A DNA stretch of 64,000 bases from assembly GCA_015068135.1 (NCBI GenBank), contig SVLB01000001.1, positions 44,284-108,283 on the forward strand, in the 5' to 3' direction. The stretch comes from Oscillospiraceae bacterium (GTDB lineage Bacteria; Bacillota; Clostridia; Oscillospirales; Oscillospiraceae). Every line of letters begins with the position of its first letter. Within the stretch, counting starts at the first letter, position 1. The translations under genes and the position numbers were made by a program. Positions 38,937 through 48,152 of the stretch are shown one piece after another. Below the pieces are notes generated by a model that did not search any database, was not told the DNA's origin, and saw only the letters and a program-made list of their open reading frames with translations.

Positions 38937-38989
38937 AATGCCTCCCTTCCAAAAAAGAGGGTTGCCGCAAGCGGCAACCCTCTGTATGT

Positions 38990-39469
38990 TTATGGGCGTT
39001 TCCATTTCGGTCTTGTCCGTAATTCCAAACGCAAATTAGCAAAAAAATCTGACAACAATTCTGCCGCTTCTGCCTCGCATAATCCCCTTTCTACCTGGGG
39101 ATGATGATTGAAAGCCATAGAAAACAGGTCGCAGACAGAACCGCAAGCGCCACATTTTTTATCCTCTGCCCCAAATACCACCCTTGGGATCCGGGCATTG
39201 ACGATCGCCCCTGCGCACATGGGGCAGGGCTCCAATGTCACATACAAGGTGCATTCCCAAAGCCGCCAGCCCCCCAGGGTCTTGCAGGCCTGGGCAATGG
39301 CCTCCACCTCCGCGTGAGCCAAAGCGGACTTGTCCTTCTCCCGGCGGTTGCGGCCACAGCCCACGATCTCATCTCCCCGGACGATCACGCAGCCCACCGG
39401 CACTTCTCCCTCCGCCGCCGCTTCCTTTGCCAATTCCAGCGCCTGCTCCATATAGAATCTGTCGTCCAT
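38990..39469 (-). CDS. tadA: tRNA-specific adenosine deaminase
   Basis: ALELAKEAAAEGEVPVGCVIV; HAEVEAI; TLEPCPMCAGAIVNARIPRVVFGA. Confidence 0.96.
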   Translation of the reverse strand: MDDRFYMEQALELAKEAAAEGEVPVGCVIVRGDEIVGCGRNRREKDKSALAHAEVEAIAQACKTLGGWRLWECTLYVTLEPCPMCAGAIVNARIPRVVFGAEDKKCGACGSVCDLFSMAFNHHPQVERGLCEAEAAELLSDFFANLRLELRTRPKWKRP

Positions 39470-39605
39470 CCGCTCATCTCCTTTTGCTTATCATACGCAA
39501 AAAGCCGCCAACAGTCAAGAACATTCCAATTATCCGCTTTGCCTCCCATTCATCTGGGTCCATTCTATCACAGCTTCGCCGGGAAAAAGGTAAAAATCTG
39601 CTGGG

Positions 39606-39643
39606 TCACAAATATTGCATCCGGGAAATATTTGTGATATAAT
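39606..39643 (+). promoter_or_regulatory. Promoter with overlapping inverted-repeat operator upstream of queH
   Basis: TTGCAT (39615)-N17-TATAAT (39638-39643); TCACAAATATT-N10-AATATTTGTGA (39606-39637) overlapping it. Confidence 0.65.
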
Positions 39644-39673
39644 GTCTAAAATGTGTATTTTGGGGAGTTTTTT

Positions 39674-40219
39674 ATGAAAACCTTACTCCATATTTGCTGT
39701 GCCCCCTGTGCCAACCAGTGCATTGAGGTTTTGCGCACCGATCATTTCGAGGTATCCGGCTTCTGGTACAATCCCAACATCCATCCCTTCACGGAGTACC
39801 GTGCCCGTCGCAACTGTCTTCGGGAATATGCCGAGACCATTGCCCTTCCCCTTCTGGAGAAAAACGATTACGCATTGCGCCCCTTTGTCCGGGCAGTTGC
39901 GGAGGATATCTCCGGCCGCTGTGTCAAATGCTACGAAATGCGTCTGTTTGAGACGGCAAAAGCCGCCAGGGAGGGTGGCTTTGACAGCTTTACCTCCTCA
40001 CTGTTCATCAGCCCCTATCAGAATCATGAGCTGATGCGGGAGGTTGCTGGGCGCGCCGCCGCGGAATATGGCGTGGAATTTCTCTACCGGGATTTCCGTC
40101 CCTATTTCAAGGCCGGTCAGGAAAAAGCCCGTGAACTTGGCTTTTATATGCAGAAATACTGCGGCTGCGTGTTCTCCGAAGAAGAGCGCTATCTGAAGAA
40201 AAATAAGATCATATTGTAG
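39674..40219 (+). CDS. queH: Epoxyqueuosine reductase QueH
   Basis: LLHICCAPCANQCIEVL, GFWYNPNIHPFTEYRARRN, CVKCYEMRL, FTSSLFISPYQNHE, KYCGCVFSEEERY. Confidence 0.95.
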   Translation: MKTLLHICCAPCANQCIEVLRTDHFEVSGFWYNPNIHPFTEYRARRNCLREYAETIALPLLEKNDYALRPFVRAVAEDISGRCVKCYEMRLFETAKAAREGGFDSFTSSLFISPYQNHELMREVAGRAAAEYGVEFLYRDFRPYFKAGQEKARELGFYMQKYCGCVFSEEERYLKKNKIIL

Positions 40220-40229
40220 AGGAAAGCTT

Positions 40230-41369
40230 ATGGATCAGTTCGTATTTGCCGTCCCTTGTTTATTTGGCCTGGAGGGCATTGCCGGTGATGAATTGCGCCG
40301 GTTGGGTATGGAAAATGTCAAGGTGGAGGACCGCCGTGTTTTATTCACGGGAGATGCCGCCGCCATGGCAAAGGCCAATATCTGCCTGCGCACCGGTGAG
40401 CGTGTCATGCTGGTTTTAGCCCAGTTCACCGCCAAGAGCTTCGAGGAACTTTTTCAGGGGGTGTATCACGCAAACCTGGAGGATTTCATTCCCAGGGACG
40501 GAGAATTTCCCGTAAAGGGCCACTGCCTGAACAGCCAGCTTATGAGCGTCAGTGACTGCCAGGCCATTATTAAAAAAGCCGCCTCCAAACGCCTGGGCGA
40601 GAAGTACGGCATCCAGTGGCTGCCGGAAACCGGCACCAAATTCCAGCTTCATTTCACCATCTTAAACGACCAGGTGACGCTAAGCCTGGACACCTCCGGT
40701 CCCGGTCTTCACAAGCGCGGCTACCGGGCTGTGGGCAACGATGCCCCCCTGCATGAGACCCTGGCTGCCGGTATGATCCAGCTGACCCGTTACCGGGGCA
40801 GAGAGTTCTTTTGGGATCCCTTCTGCGGCTCCGGTACCATTCCCATCGAGGCCGCTTTGATCGCCAAGAACCGGGCGCCCGGTCTGAACCGGCAGTTTGC
40901 GGCAGAGGCCTATCCCTGGGTGGACAAGGCCTGCTGGGAGCTTGCCAAAACCGAGGCCCGGGACAAGGAATTTAAGGGAGATTACCGGATCATGGGCTCG
41001 GACAGCGACCCCACCTGCGTTTCTTTGTCCTTTGCCAATGCCCGCAAGGCCGGTGTTTCCGACTGCGTCACCTTCAAAGACGGCGACGCCACCAAAATGA
41101 GTCTGCCCACAGACAGCGGTATTTTGGTCTGCAATCCCCCCTACGGTGAGCGCATGATGGAACAGCAAAGCGCCCAGCGGCTCTACAGTGCCCTGGGACG
41201 GCATTTAAAATTTGCCAATGACTGGAAGAAGTTTGTCATTACCTCCGAGCCGGAGTTCGAGCATTATTTCGGTCGCCGTGCCGACAAGAAGCGGAAGTTC
41301 TACAACGGAAAGATCAAATGCGATTACTATATGTTCACCGATAACAGCCGCCGTGGAGTGAGAAAATGA
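40230..41369 (+). CDS. Class I SAM-dependent rRNA methyltransferase with THUMP domain (RlmL/YpsC-like)
   Basis: FAVPCLFGLEGIAGDELRRLG; FFWDPFCGSGTIPIEAALIA; ILVCNPPYGERM. Confidence 0.95.
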   Translation: MDQFVFAVPCLFGLEGIAGDELRRLGMENVKVEDRRVLFTGDAAAMAKANICLRTGERVMLVLAQFTAKSFEELFQGVYHANLEDFIPRDGEFPVKGHCLNSQLMSVSDCQAIIKKAASKRLGEKYGIQWLPETGTKFQLHFTILNDQVTLSLDTSGPGLHKRGYRAVGNDAPLHETLAAGMIQLTRYRGREFFWDPFCGSGTIPIEAALIAKNRAPGLNRQFAAEAYPWVDKACWELAKTEARDKEFKGDYRIMGSDSDPTCVSLSFANARKAGVSDCVTFKDGDATKMSLPTDSGILVCNPPYGERMMEQQSAQRLYSALGRHLKFANDWKKFVITSEPEFEHYFGRRADKKRKFYNGKIKCDYYMFTDNSRRGVRK

Positions 41370-42289
41370 AGCATCTGTTTATCATCAACCCTGCCGCCGG
41401 CAGCAAAGACCGGACCGAAAGCTATAAAGCACAGATCGAAGCCCACTGTCAGAGCCTTAATTATGAGATCGCCGTTTCCCAGGCACCCGGTCACTGCACG
41501 GAGCTTGCCCGGGCAGCCGCACAGTCCGGAGAGGAATACCGGATCTATGCCTGCGGTGGTGACGGCACCTTAAACGAAGTCGCCACCGGTGCCGCAGGCT
41601 ATGAAAACGTGGCAGTCACTGCCTTTGTAGGCGGCAGCGGCAATGATTTTGTCCGCTTGTTCAGCGAACCCAATGCCTTCCGGGAGCTTCCCCGGCTTTT
41701 GGACTGTGAGGAAGCCACCTTCGACATGATCCGCTGTAATGACGATTTTTCCGTAAATATCTGCTCCGTAGGTCTGGATGCCCGGATCGGTACGGATGTA
41801 TCCCGGTATAAACGGCTCCCCCTGCTCCATGGTTTTCGAGCCTATGCGGTCTCCACGGTGGTCAATGTGATCAAGGGCATTGCCGAGCATTACACCATCG
41901 AGATCGACGGTGAGCGCATCGACGGCAAGCAGACCATGATCTGCGCCTGTAACGGCAGATTTTACGGCGGCGGTTTCAATCCCGTCCCCGAGGCTGACCC
42001 CAGTGACGGACTGATGGATGTGCTGATCGTAAAAAAGGTCTCCCGTCTGCAGGTCCCCGGTGTGGTAGGCAAGTATAAAAAGGGACTTTATCAGAAGCTT
42101 CCCAAGCTGGTGCGGCACTTCCGCACCGACCGGGTCAGGATCCTATGTGACAAAGAGACCTGCATCAATCTGGACGGAGAACTGCGCCGGGCGAAAGAGG
42201 TTGTCTTCTCCATTGCCAAGGAAAAGCTGCGTTTCTTCTATCCCAAGGGGCTGACCTGGCAGGTAAAGCTTCCTGCGGAAGTAAAATAA
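41366..42289 (+). CDS. Diacylglycerol/lipid kinase family protein (YegS/BmrU)
   Basis: MKHLFIINPAAGSKD; YACGGDGTLNEVATGAAG; FVGGSGNDFVR; GGGFNPVPEADPSDGLMDVLIVKK. Confidence 0.95.
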   Translation: MKHLFIINPAAGSKDRTESYKAQIEAHCQSLNYEIAVSQAPGHCTELARAAAQSGEEYRIYACGGDGTLNEVATGAAGYENVAVTAFVGGSGNDFVRLFSEPNAFRELPRLLDCEEATFDMIRCNDDFSVNICSVGLDARIGTDVSRYKRLPLLHGFRAYAVSTVVNVIKGIAEHYTIEIDGERIDGKQTMICACNGRFYGGGFNPVPEADPSDGLMDVLIVKKVSRLQVPGVVGKYKKGLYQKLPKLVRHFRTDRVRILCDKETCINLDGELRRAKEVVFSIAKEKLRFFYPKGLTWQVKLPAEVK

Positions 42290-42310
42290 TACATATCAGG
42301 AGGTGTCGGT

Positions 42311-43411
42311 ATGGAAAGCAGACTGTCATCCTGCCGGGGCTGTCTTTTGGGCCTGGCAGTGGGTGATGCCATGGGCTATACCGTAGACGGAAAAAGCTGG
42401 CAGGAGATCCGGGAGGATTACGGCCCCAACGGACTGTTGGGCTATGATCTTGCCAACGGCACAGCAGAGGTATCCTCTTATACCCAATTGGCTGCCTATA
42501 CAGCCAACGGCCTGCTTTTGGCTTTGAACCGGGGCAAACTGGAGGGATATCCCAAGTTCATTGGCCTTTCCATGAAGGAATGGGCAAGAAAGCAAAATCT
42601 CCCCCGGGACCCGGAGAAGACCTGGTGCTGGGTCTCCAAGATCCCCCAGCTGCGCCGCCGTCACTGCCGGGACAGCCGGATGCTGGACGCTCTGCGCTTT
42701 GACACCCTGGGCACTCCCGAAGCCCCCACAAACCGTAACGATGCCCCCGGCTCCCTGACTGCCGCCGCGATGGTAGGTCTCGCCTTTGACCCTAAGCGCA
42801 TGGACCCTCCCCATGTGGGGATCCTGGGTGCCAAGGCTGTGGCCATGACCCACGGAAACGCCGATGCCTTCCTCAGCGGTGCGGTTTTGGCCTACGCCGT
42901 TGCTGGGATCACCGCAGAGCCTAAGGTGCCTCTCATGACCCATTTTGAGCAGGCTATTTCCGCTATGGAAGTCCAGTTCTCCGATCAATTCCCCTATGCA
43001 AAGGAGCTGGCAACGCAGCTGAAAAAAGCTTTGGAGCTGGCAGACCCCGATTGTGACGGTCAGGCCGTTATGGAACAGCTGGAATGCCGCAGTGCCGGTC
43101 AGTGCCTGGCCGGTGCCATGTTCGCAAGCTTAAGCTGTGCCGGTGATTTGGACACGGCTATGGTTTTGGCTGTGAACCACTCCGGGCGCAGTGCCGCCGT
43201 GGGCGCGCTCACCGGCGCTCTTTTGGGTGCCAAGCTGGGTGCGGAAGCCCTGCCGGAGTTTTATTTGGAAAACCTGGATGTGGTTGCGGTACTGGAGACC
43301 CTGGCACAGGATTTGGAAATGGGCACCCCCACCTCCGGTCTGTTTGATGACGATTGGGATCTGAAATATACCCGCGGCATCCCCGTGGGCAATTACGGGC
43401 AAACAGAATAA
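42311..43411 (+). CDS. ADP-ribosylglycohydrolase family protein
   Basis: RGCLLGLAVGDAMGYTVDGKSWQEI; AVAMTHGNADAFLSGAVLAYAVAGI; AVNHSGRSAAVGALTGALLGA. Confidence 0.93.
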   Translation: MESRLSSCRGCLLGLAVGDAMGYTVDGKSWQEIREDYGPNGLLGYDLANGTAEVSSYTQLAAYTANGLLLALNRGKLEGYPKFIGLSMKEWARKQNLPRDPEKTWCWVSKIPQLRRRHCRDSRMLDALRFDTLGTPEAPTNRNDAPGSLTAAAMVGLAFDPKRMDPPHVGILGAKAVAMTHGNADAFLSGAVLAYAVAGITAEPKVPLMTHFEQAISAMEVQFSDQFPYAKELATQLKKALELADPDCDGQAVMEQLECRSAGQCLAGAMFASLSCAGDLDTAMVLAVNHSGRSAAVGALTGALLGAKLGAEALPEFYLENLDVVAVLETLAQDLEMGTPTSGLFDDDWDLKYTRGIPVGNYGQTE

Positions 43412-43418
43412 AGCCAAG

Positions 43419-43446
43419 AAGGGCCTGTGCAACCGCACAGGCCCTT
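43419..43446. terminator. Terminator hairpin, left copy flanking repeat element A
   Basis: aagggcctgtgcaaccgcacaggccctt. Confidence 0.8.
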
Positions 43447-43701
43447 CAGCTTGTCAAAAAACGCTTTTTTGACAAGCTGGCAGAGGTCAAAGGAGCCGCA
43501 AAGACAAGCAAACCGGACTCGTCGGCGTACATAGGTACGGTAGAGTCCGGTTTGCGCAGTAAGTCAAAATGTCTTGCGCAGCAAGCCTTTCAGGGGCTTA
43601 AGAAGAACGGATTGCCACGGCCACAAGTGGCCTCGCAATGACGCTGCTTTCTTTTTCCATTCACACATATTTTGACGGTTTGCGGCTTCTTTGACACTCT
43701 G
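43447..43701 (+). mobile_element. MITE-like element, copy A (255 bp)
   Basis: Imperfect TIR CAGCTTGTCAAAAAA / CAGAGTGTCAAAGAA; about 97% identical by eye to the reverse complement of 63523-63777; no coding capacity. Confidence 0.8.
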
Positions 43702-43730
43702 AAGGACCTGTGCAAACCGCACAGGTCCTT
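43702..43730. terminator. Terminator hairpin, right copy flanking repeat element A
   Basis: aaggacctgtgcaaaccgcacaggtccttgtttttt. Confidence 0.82.
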
Positions 43731-43735
43731 GTTTT

Positions 43736-46700
43736 TTAGTTTTCTTCCTCGGTGACAGCGGTCACGATATCGTAGAGCTTGGTGAAGCCCCAAGCATTCA
43801 GTTTGTCGGCAATGCTGCTGATCATGGTCTTCAAGCCTTCCTGCTGGCCCTGGGTGAAGGGCTCGCTCTGTTCATTGAGCTTGTGCAGAATGCTCTTGAG
43901 GCTAAACTCGTAAGAGCTGCTGGTGATCACAGTGCCGTCGGTCAAGGTCAGGGTCACGTATGCGCTGATCGTATTTTCCGCATAGGCCATGTCGTAATTG
44001 CTGATGACCAGGCTTACAGGTGTGCCGGCGTTGCCGGTGACAAAGTCCTCTCTCACACCGGAGCAGGTCTTTGCATTTTGCTGACCCTCCAGCTGCAGGG
44101 TGTAGCCAAAGGCGGCAGTCTCGCTGAGCATGCTCTTGACGATCTCGTCACCGCCGAAGATGGCCTTGTAGCCAACGCCGCTCTTGCCGGGGCGCAGGGT
44201 CACCTTGGTAATGCCCAGGTAGATCCGGTGGAAGGAGACTGCACCGGTCTCAGGATCGGTATAGGTCAGGTAACGCAGGACACTGCCCAAAGCGCCGGTA
44301 GCAGCAGTCTTGTGATGCAGTGCCACATTGCCGGACACCTCAGCGATGCTGCCGTAACCGTCGGAGCAGTCGTAGTCATTGGTGGTGCTGTCCACACCGT
44401 AGAGGGTTGCGCCCTCGGCAACAGTAACCGTACCGGTGATGCTGAAGCCGTTCAGATCCAGATACAGGTCCGTCTTGACCTCTGCGTTCTCTTCGATATT
44501 GCCCACCAGGACTACCAGGCCGTTTTCCCCTGCGGCATCCAATGCCTCCTGAAGGGAGGTGTACTGGGTATCGCCAACCTGTGCCACAGGCGTCTTGGGC
44601 TCCTCGGGCTGGGCATTGGGATTGTAGACCTTGTACAGATAGGTTGCGTCGTCATTGTTCTGAAGCTCGCAATCGGCAGCCAGGTAGGCAGCATTGACGC
44701 TCTTAACGAAGTAGCCGCCGGAGATCGCGCCGTTGAGACCTACGCCGTAGACTGCGCCGCCGGAGAAGTAACCGCCGGTAACGGAAACGGTGGAGGTGCC
44801 TACTGCATACAGAGGATAGGCAAGTACGGCTTTGGTATTGACCAGGAAGCCTCCGGACACCGTGACGTTGGAACCGGCAAGGGCATTCATGCCGTAGTTA
44901 CCGCCGGTTACCTTGCCGCCCTCCATGTTAAAGGTGGCATTTGCCCAAACCTTGACGCCTGCGGCATTGGCACCGCCGGACACATTGCCGCTGAGCATGG
45001 TAACGGAGGAGCCTGCGGTTTGGTAGATCTCAATACCGTGTCCGTTAGCCATGGCATTTTGGATCAGACCGTCGCCTTCGGCAGAGGTATCCATCAGGGT
45101 AACCACGCCGCCATCCACATACAGTGCGCCTGCACCGCCAAAGGAGCCGGTGATGGTACAGCCATTCAGATCGATGGTAATATTGCCATTGTAGACGTCC
45201 AGAGTTCCGTTGGTACCCAGCTCCATATCCTGATAGAACTTCAGGTAACCGGTGCCGGTGATCTTCTTCAGTGCGGCATTCAAAGTCGCTGCGTTGGTAC
45301 TGCTGTAATAGGTGGTAGTACCGTCAACGGTAATGCTGTAGTAAGTACCTGCAGGTACATCCGTATCGGGGGTGTCAGGCACAGAGGGAGTCGTCGGCTC
45401 GGTTTCGGGCTCAGAGGGCTCCGAAGGCTCGGAGGGCTCGGTGGATTCGGAAGGCTCGGTTTCCTCTGCGACCGTCTCCACAGTCACAAGAACGTTGCCC
45501 TCAGCGCCCACAACGCCCACATAGATGCTCTGACCAACGCTGGTGCATTCCCATTCCAGGGTGTTGGAGGTGCTGTTGGGATTATTCAGGTAGGCGGTGC
45601 TGTAGCCCCAAATGCCAATGGTAGTGCCGGCAGGGGAAGTAACGGTATACTTGCCGGCCTCTGTGGGACGGAAGCGGAAAATGGTAGCCTCGGCAGTGTC
45701 GATCATGGACACGGTGTTATCGCCAACGGCCAGCAGGGTGGTGGAGACCGCATAGGCATCCTTTACCACCTCGGGCTCAGAGGATTCCGGCTCAGAAGAC
45801 TCAGGCTCAGAAGACTCAGGCTCGGTGACCTCAGGCTCGGAAGGATCCGTTCCAGGCTCGGAAGGATCGGGCTCAGCGGTGGACAATACCACATTTACGC
45901 TGATATTGCCCTCAGCGCCCAAAACGCCCACAAAAATGCTGGGGCCAACATTGGTGCATTCCCATTCCAGGATATTGGAGGTGCTGTTGGGATTATTCAG
46001 GTAAGCGGTGCTGTAGCCCCAAATACCAATATACGTACCGGCAGGTGCGGTGATGGTATACTTACCGGTAGCAGAGGGCGTAAATTTGAAAATGGTAGCC
46101 TCAGCGGTGTCGATCATGGACACAGCGTTGTCGCCCACAGCCAGCTTAGTTGTGGAGACCGCATAGGCGTCCTTGGTAACCTCAGGCTCAGTGGGCTGTT
46201 CCGGCTCGGTGCCGCCTGCGGCCTTGAATACTGCGGTCACAGGGGTTGCGGTCAAAGCGCCGCCGGTCGTCTTGTAGACACGAATGCGGTAAGTCGTGCC
46301 TGCGGTCACCTCCGCGGTAAAGGTAGCAGCGGCAGTACCGCTGGCGGATGCCACAGTCTTCATGGAAAGACCCGCAAAGTAAACCACATCAGCGGTCCAG
46401 TTGGTGGTGCCGTCACCTACGGTGATGGTCAGGGTGCCATCCTCGGTGGGCTTGTAGGAATAGACATACTTTTCGCTGGAATCGGCGGTTACGCTTTCGT
46501 TCAAAACCACTTCGCCGTCCACGGGCTCAGAGGGAACACTGGGCTCCGTGACTTCAGGCTCAGAGGGCTCAGGCTCGGTGACCTCAGGCTCGGTGACCTC
46601 AGGCTCAGAGGTCTCAGGCTCGGTGACCTCAGGCTCAGAGGTCTCGGGCTCAGAGGGCTCAGGCTCACTGGGCTGGGGCGCTTCTGCCAGATGCATGGTG

Positions 46701-47860
46701 CGCATACAGTACATCCATACGCACTCTTCATTATAATTGCCGGACAGATGGAAGGTAAAAGTACCGGCCTGCATAGCATAGACCTGATAGAACAGCAGCA
46801 GATCCTCCGTCAGAGGATAGTTGCCGTTGGCATCCATCACAGCCTCGTACTCCAGGAGGGCATTGCCGATGTCGTACTTAAACTGATTGCCGTCCTCGTC
46901 GGTCATATAGGCGTACATAACAGGGCGATCAGATTTCAGAGCAGCGGACAGAATGATATCCTGATACTTCAGGTTTACCACCAGAATGTCCCCGTCAACA
47001 CTGTCCAGGTGGTAGTAGCCGTCACTGCCCAAAACAGCGGTATGGGTCTCCCCATAAACATCCACATAGCCGGTCCAGGTGGCATCCGCAGGCTTCTCAA
47101 AGGGCGTCAGAACCGCTTTGTTCTCATAGGGAACCACCGGAATCTCCACGACCTCGTAAGAACCGGTCTTTTCAACGGTAACGGTCACATTGCCTTCCAC
47201 ACCGGTAATGCCCAGGAAAGCAGACTGGCCCACACCGGTACAGGTCCACTCCACAGAAGTGGCTGTGCTTTTGGGATCGTTCAGGTAGGATTTCGTGTGA
47301 CCCCAAATACCGATGGTACCCGCACTGGTGGAGATGGTATACACGGCAGTTTCGGTGGGCTCAAATTCAAAAATCGTGGTATAGGCTGTATCCAGGGCTG
47401 CCACAGTGTTCTGCCCCACTGTCAGCGTGGTGGCAGAGATCGCATAGGCATCCTTTTCTACAGGTGCATCGGGTTCGTCCGCAACAAAGCGCAGAGTATA
47501 GGTAAGGGTACCGGCGGCTTCTTCCCAGTCTGCATAGCCGGTGGCAGAGAAGGTATAGGTCTCACCGGCGGTCAGAGCAAACGTATTGGTTTTTTCCGCA
47601 CCACTGCTGTTGCTCTTGGGTAACCCCAGGGTATCGCCGCCGGAGGTTAAGATCTTAAATCTCCAGCCGGGAGTACCGGAAACGGTCACGCTTAGGGTAC
47701 CGTTGGCCGCAGCGGTCCAGGTATGGGTGGCCGGCGCACTGGGGCTGGCCGCTACATTGGTACCGCTGAAAAGGACTTCTGCTTCTGTTGCAGCTGCGCC
47801 CACAGGCAGCAAAGACACTACCATCAGCACTGCCAACAGAAAACTTAAACTTCTTCTCAT
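43736..47860 (-). CDS. Large secreted/surface protein: signal peptide, repeated PPC-like modules, Ser-Glu-Pro-rich linkers, beta-helix-like region
   Basis: Signal peptide MRRSLSFLLAVLMVVSLLPVGAAATEA; three KDAYAxSTTxLxVGxNxVxxxDTAxxTIFxFxP...GIWGYSTAYLNNPNSTSN modules; (SEPEVTEPE)n linkers; GGxFxGG repeats. Confidence 0.85.
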   Translation of the reverse strand: MRRSLSFLLAVLMVVSLLPVGAAATEAEVLFSGTNVAASPSAPATHTWTAAANGTLSVTVSGTPGWRFKILTSGGDTLGLPKSNSSGAEKTNTFALTAGETYTFSATGYADWEEAAGTLTYTLRFVADEPDAPVEKDAYAISATTLTVGQNTVAALDTAYTTIFEFEPTETAVYTISTSAGTIGIWGHTKSYLNDPKSTATSVEWTCTGVGQSAFLGITGVEGNVTVTVEKTGSYEVVEIPVVPYENKAVLTPFEKPADATWTGYVDVYGETHTAVLGSDGYYHLDSVDGDILVVNLKYQDIILSAALKSDRPVMYAYMTDEDGNQFKYDIGNALLEYEAVMDANGNYPLTEDLLLFYQVYAMQAGTFTFHLSGNYNEECVWMYCMRTMHLAEAPQPSEPEPSEPETSEPEVTEPETSEPEVTEPEVTEPEPSEPEVTEPSVPSEPVDGEVVLNESVTADSSEKYVYSYKPTEDGTLTITVGDGTTNWTADVVYFAGLSMKTVASASGTAAATFTAEVTAGTTYRIRVYKTTGGALTATPVTAVFKAAGGTEPEQPTEPEVTKDAYAVSTTKLAVGDNAVSMIDTAEATIFKFTPSATGKYTITAPAGTYIGIWGYSTAYLNNPNSTSNILEWECTNVGPSIFVGVLGAEGNISVNVVLSTAEPDPSEPGTDPSEPEVTEPESSEPESSEPESSEPEVVKDAYAVSTTLLAVGDNTVSMIDTAEATIFRFRPTEAGKYTVTSPAGTTIGIWGYSTAYLNNPNSTSNTLEWECTSVGQSIYVGVVGAEGNVLVTVETVAEETEPSESTEPSEPSEPSEPETEPTTPSVPDTPDTDVPAGTYYSITVDGTTTYYSSTNAATLNAALKKITGTGYLKFYQDMELGTNGTLDVYNGNITIDLNGCTITGSFGGAGALYVDGGVVTLMDTSAEGDGLIQNAMANGHGIEIYQTAGSSVTMLSGNVSGGANAAGVKVWANATFNMEGGKVTGGNYGMNALAGSNVTVSGGFLVNTKAVLAYPLYAVGTSTVSVTGGYFSGGAVYGVGLNGAISGGYFVKSVNAAYLAADCELQNNDDATYLYKVYNPNAQPEEPKTPVAQVGDTQYTSLQEALDAAGENGLVVLVGNIEENAEVKTDLYLDLNGFSITGTVTVAEGATLYGVDSTTNDYDCSDGYGSIAEVSGNVALHHKTAATGALGSVLRYLTYTDPETGAVSFHRIYLGITKVTLRPGKSGVGYKAIFGGDEIVKSMLSETAAFGYTLQLEGQQNAKTCSGVREDFVTGNAGTPVSLVISNYDMAYAENTISAYVTLTLTDGTVITSSSYEFSLKSILHKLNEQSEPFTQGQQEGLKTMISSIADKLNAWGFTKLYDIVTAVTEEEN

Positions 47861-48102
47861 GGATAATCTCCTCCTTTTGTCTTCTTGACAAATACACCCG
47901 TCCTCACAAGGCGGATAATAGAGGGATTATAGCACGCAAAAAACAAAAAATCTACCCCTTCTTTCACATTTTGGAGGAATTATACAATTTTATCATAAAA
48001 ATACCTAAAAAAAGGAACACTTTGCGATTCAGGGTTCCATTGCTGCTCTTTTTGTAAGGACCGGCGTCCTCGACGGTCCGTCCCCGAAGCGGCAATTTGC
48101 TG

Positions 48103-48151
48103 CCGGGCATGAAAAATCCGGAGCTGGTTTTTCCAGCTCCGGATTTGATTG
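48103..48151. terminator. Intrinsic terminator
   Basis: aaaatccggagctggtttttccagctccggattt. Confidence 0.75.
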
Positions 48152-48152
48152 C

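Noticed and set aside
43883-47623. 1246-aa ORF on the + strand opposite the large surface protein
   Set aside because: Antisense shadow of a biased reading frame; composition (Gly/His/Ile-rich, no domain) is artefactual, whereas the minus-strand ORF has a signal peptide and domains.
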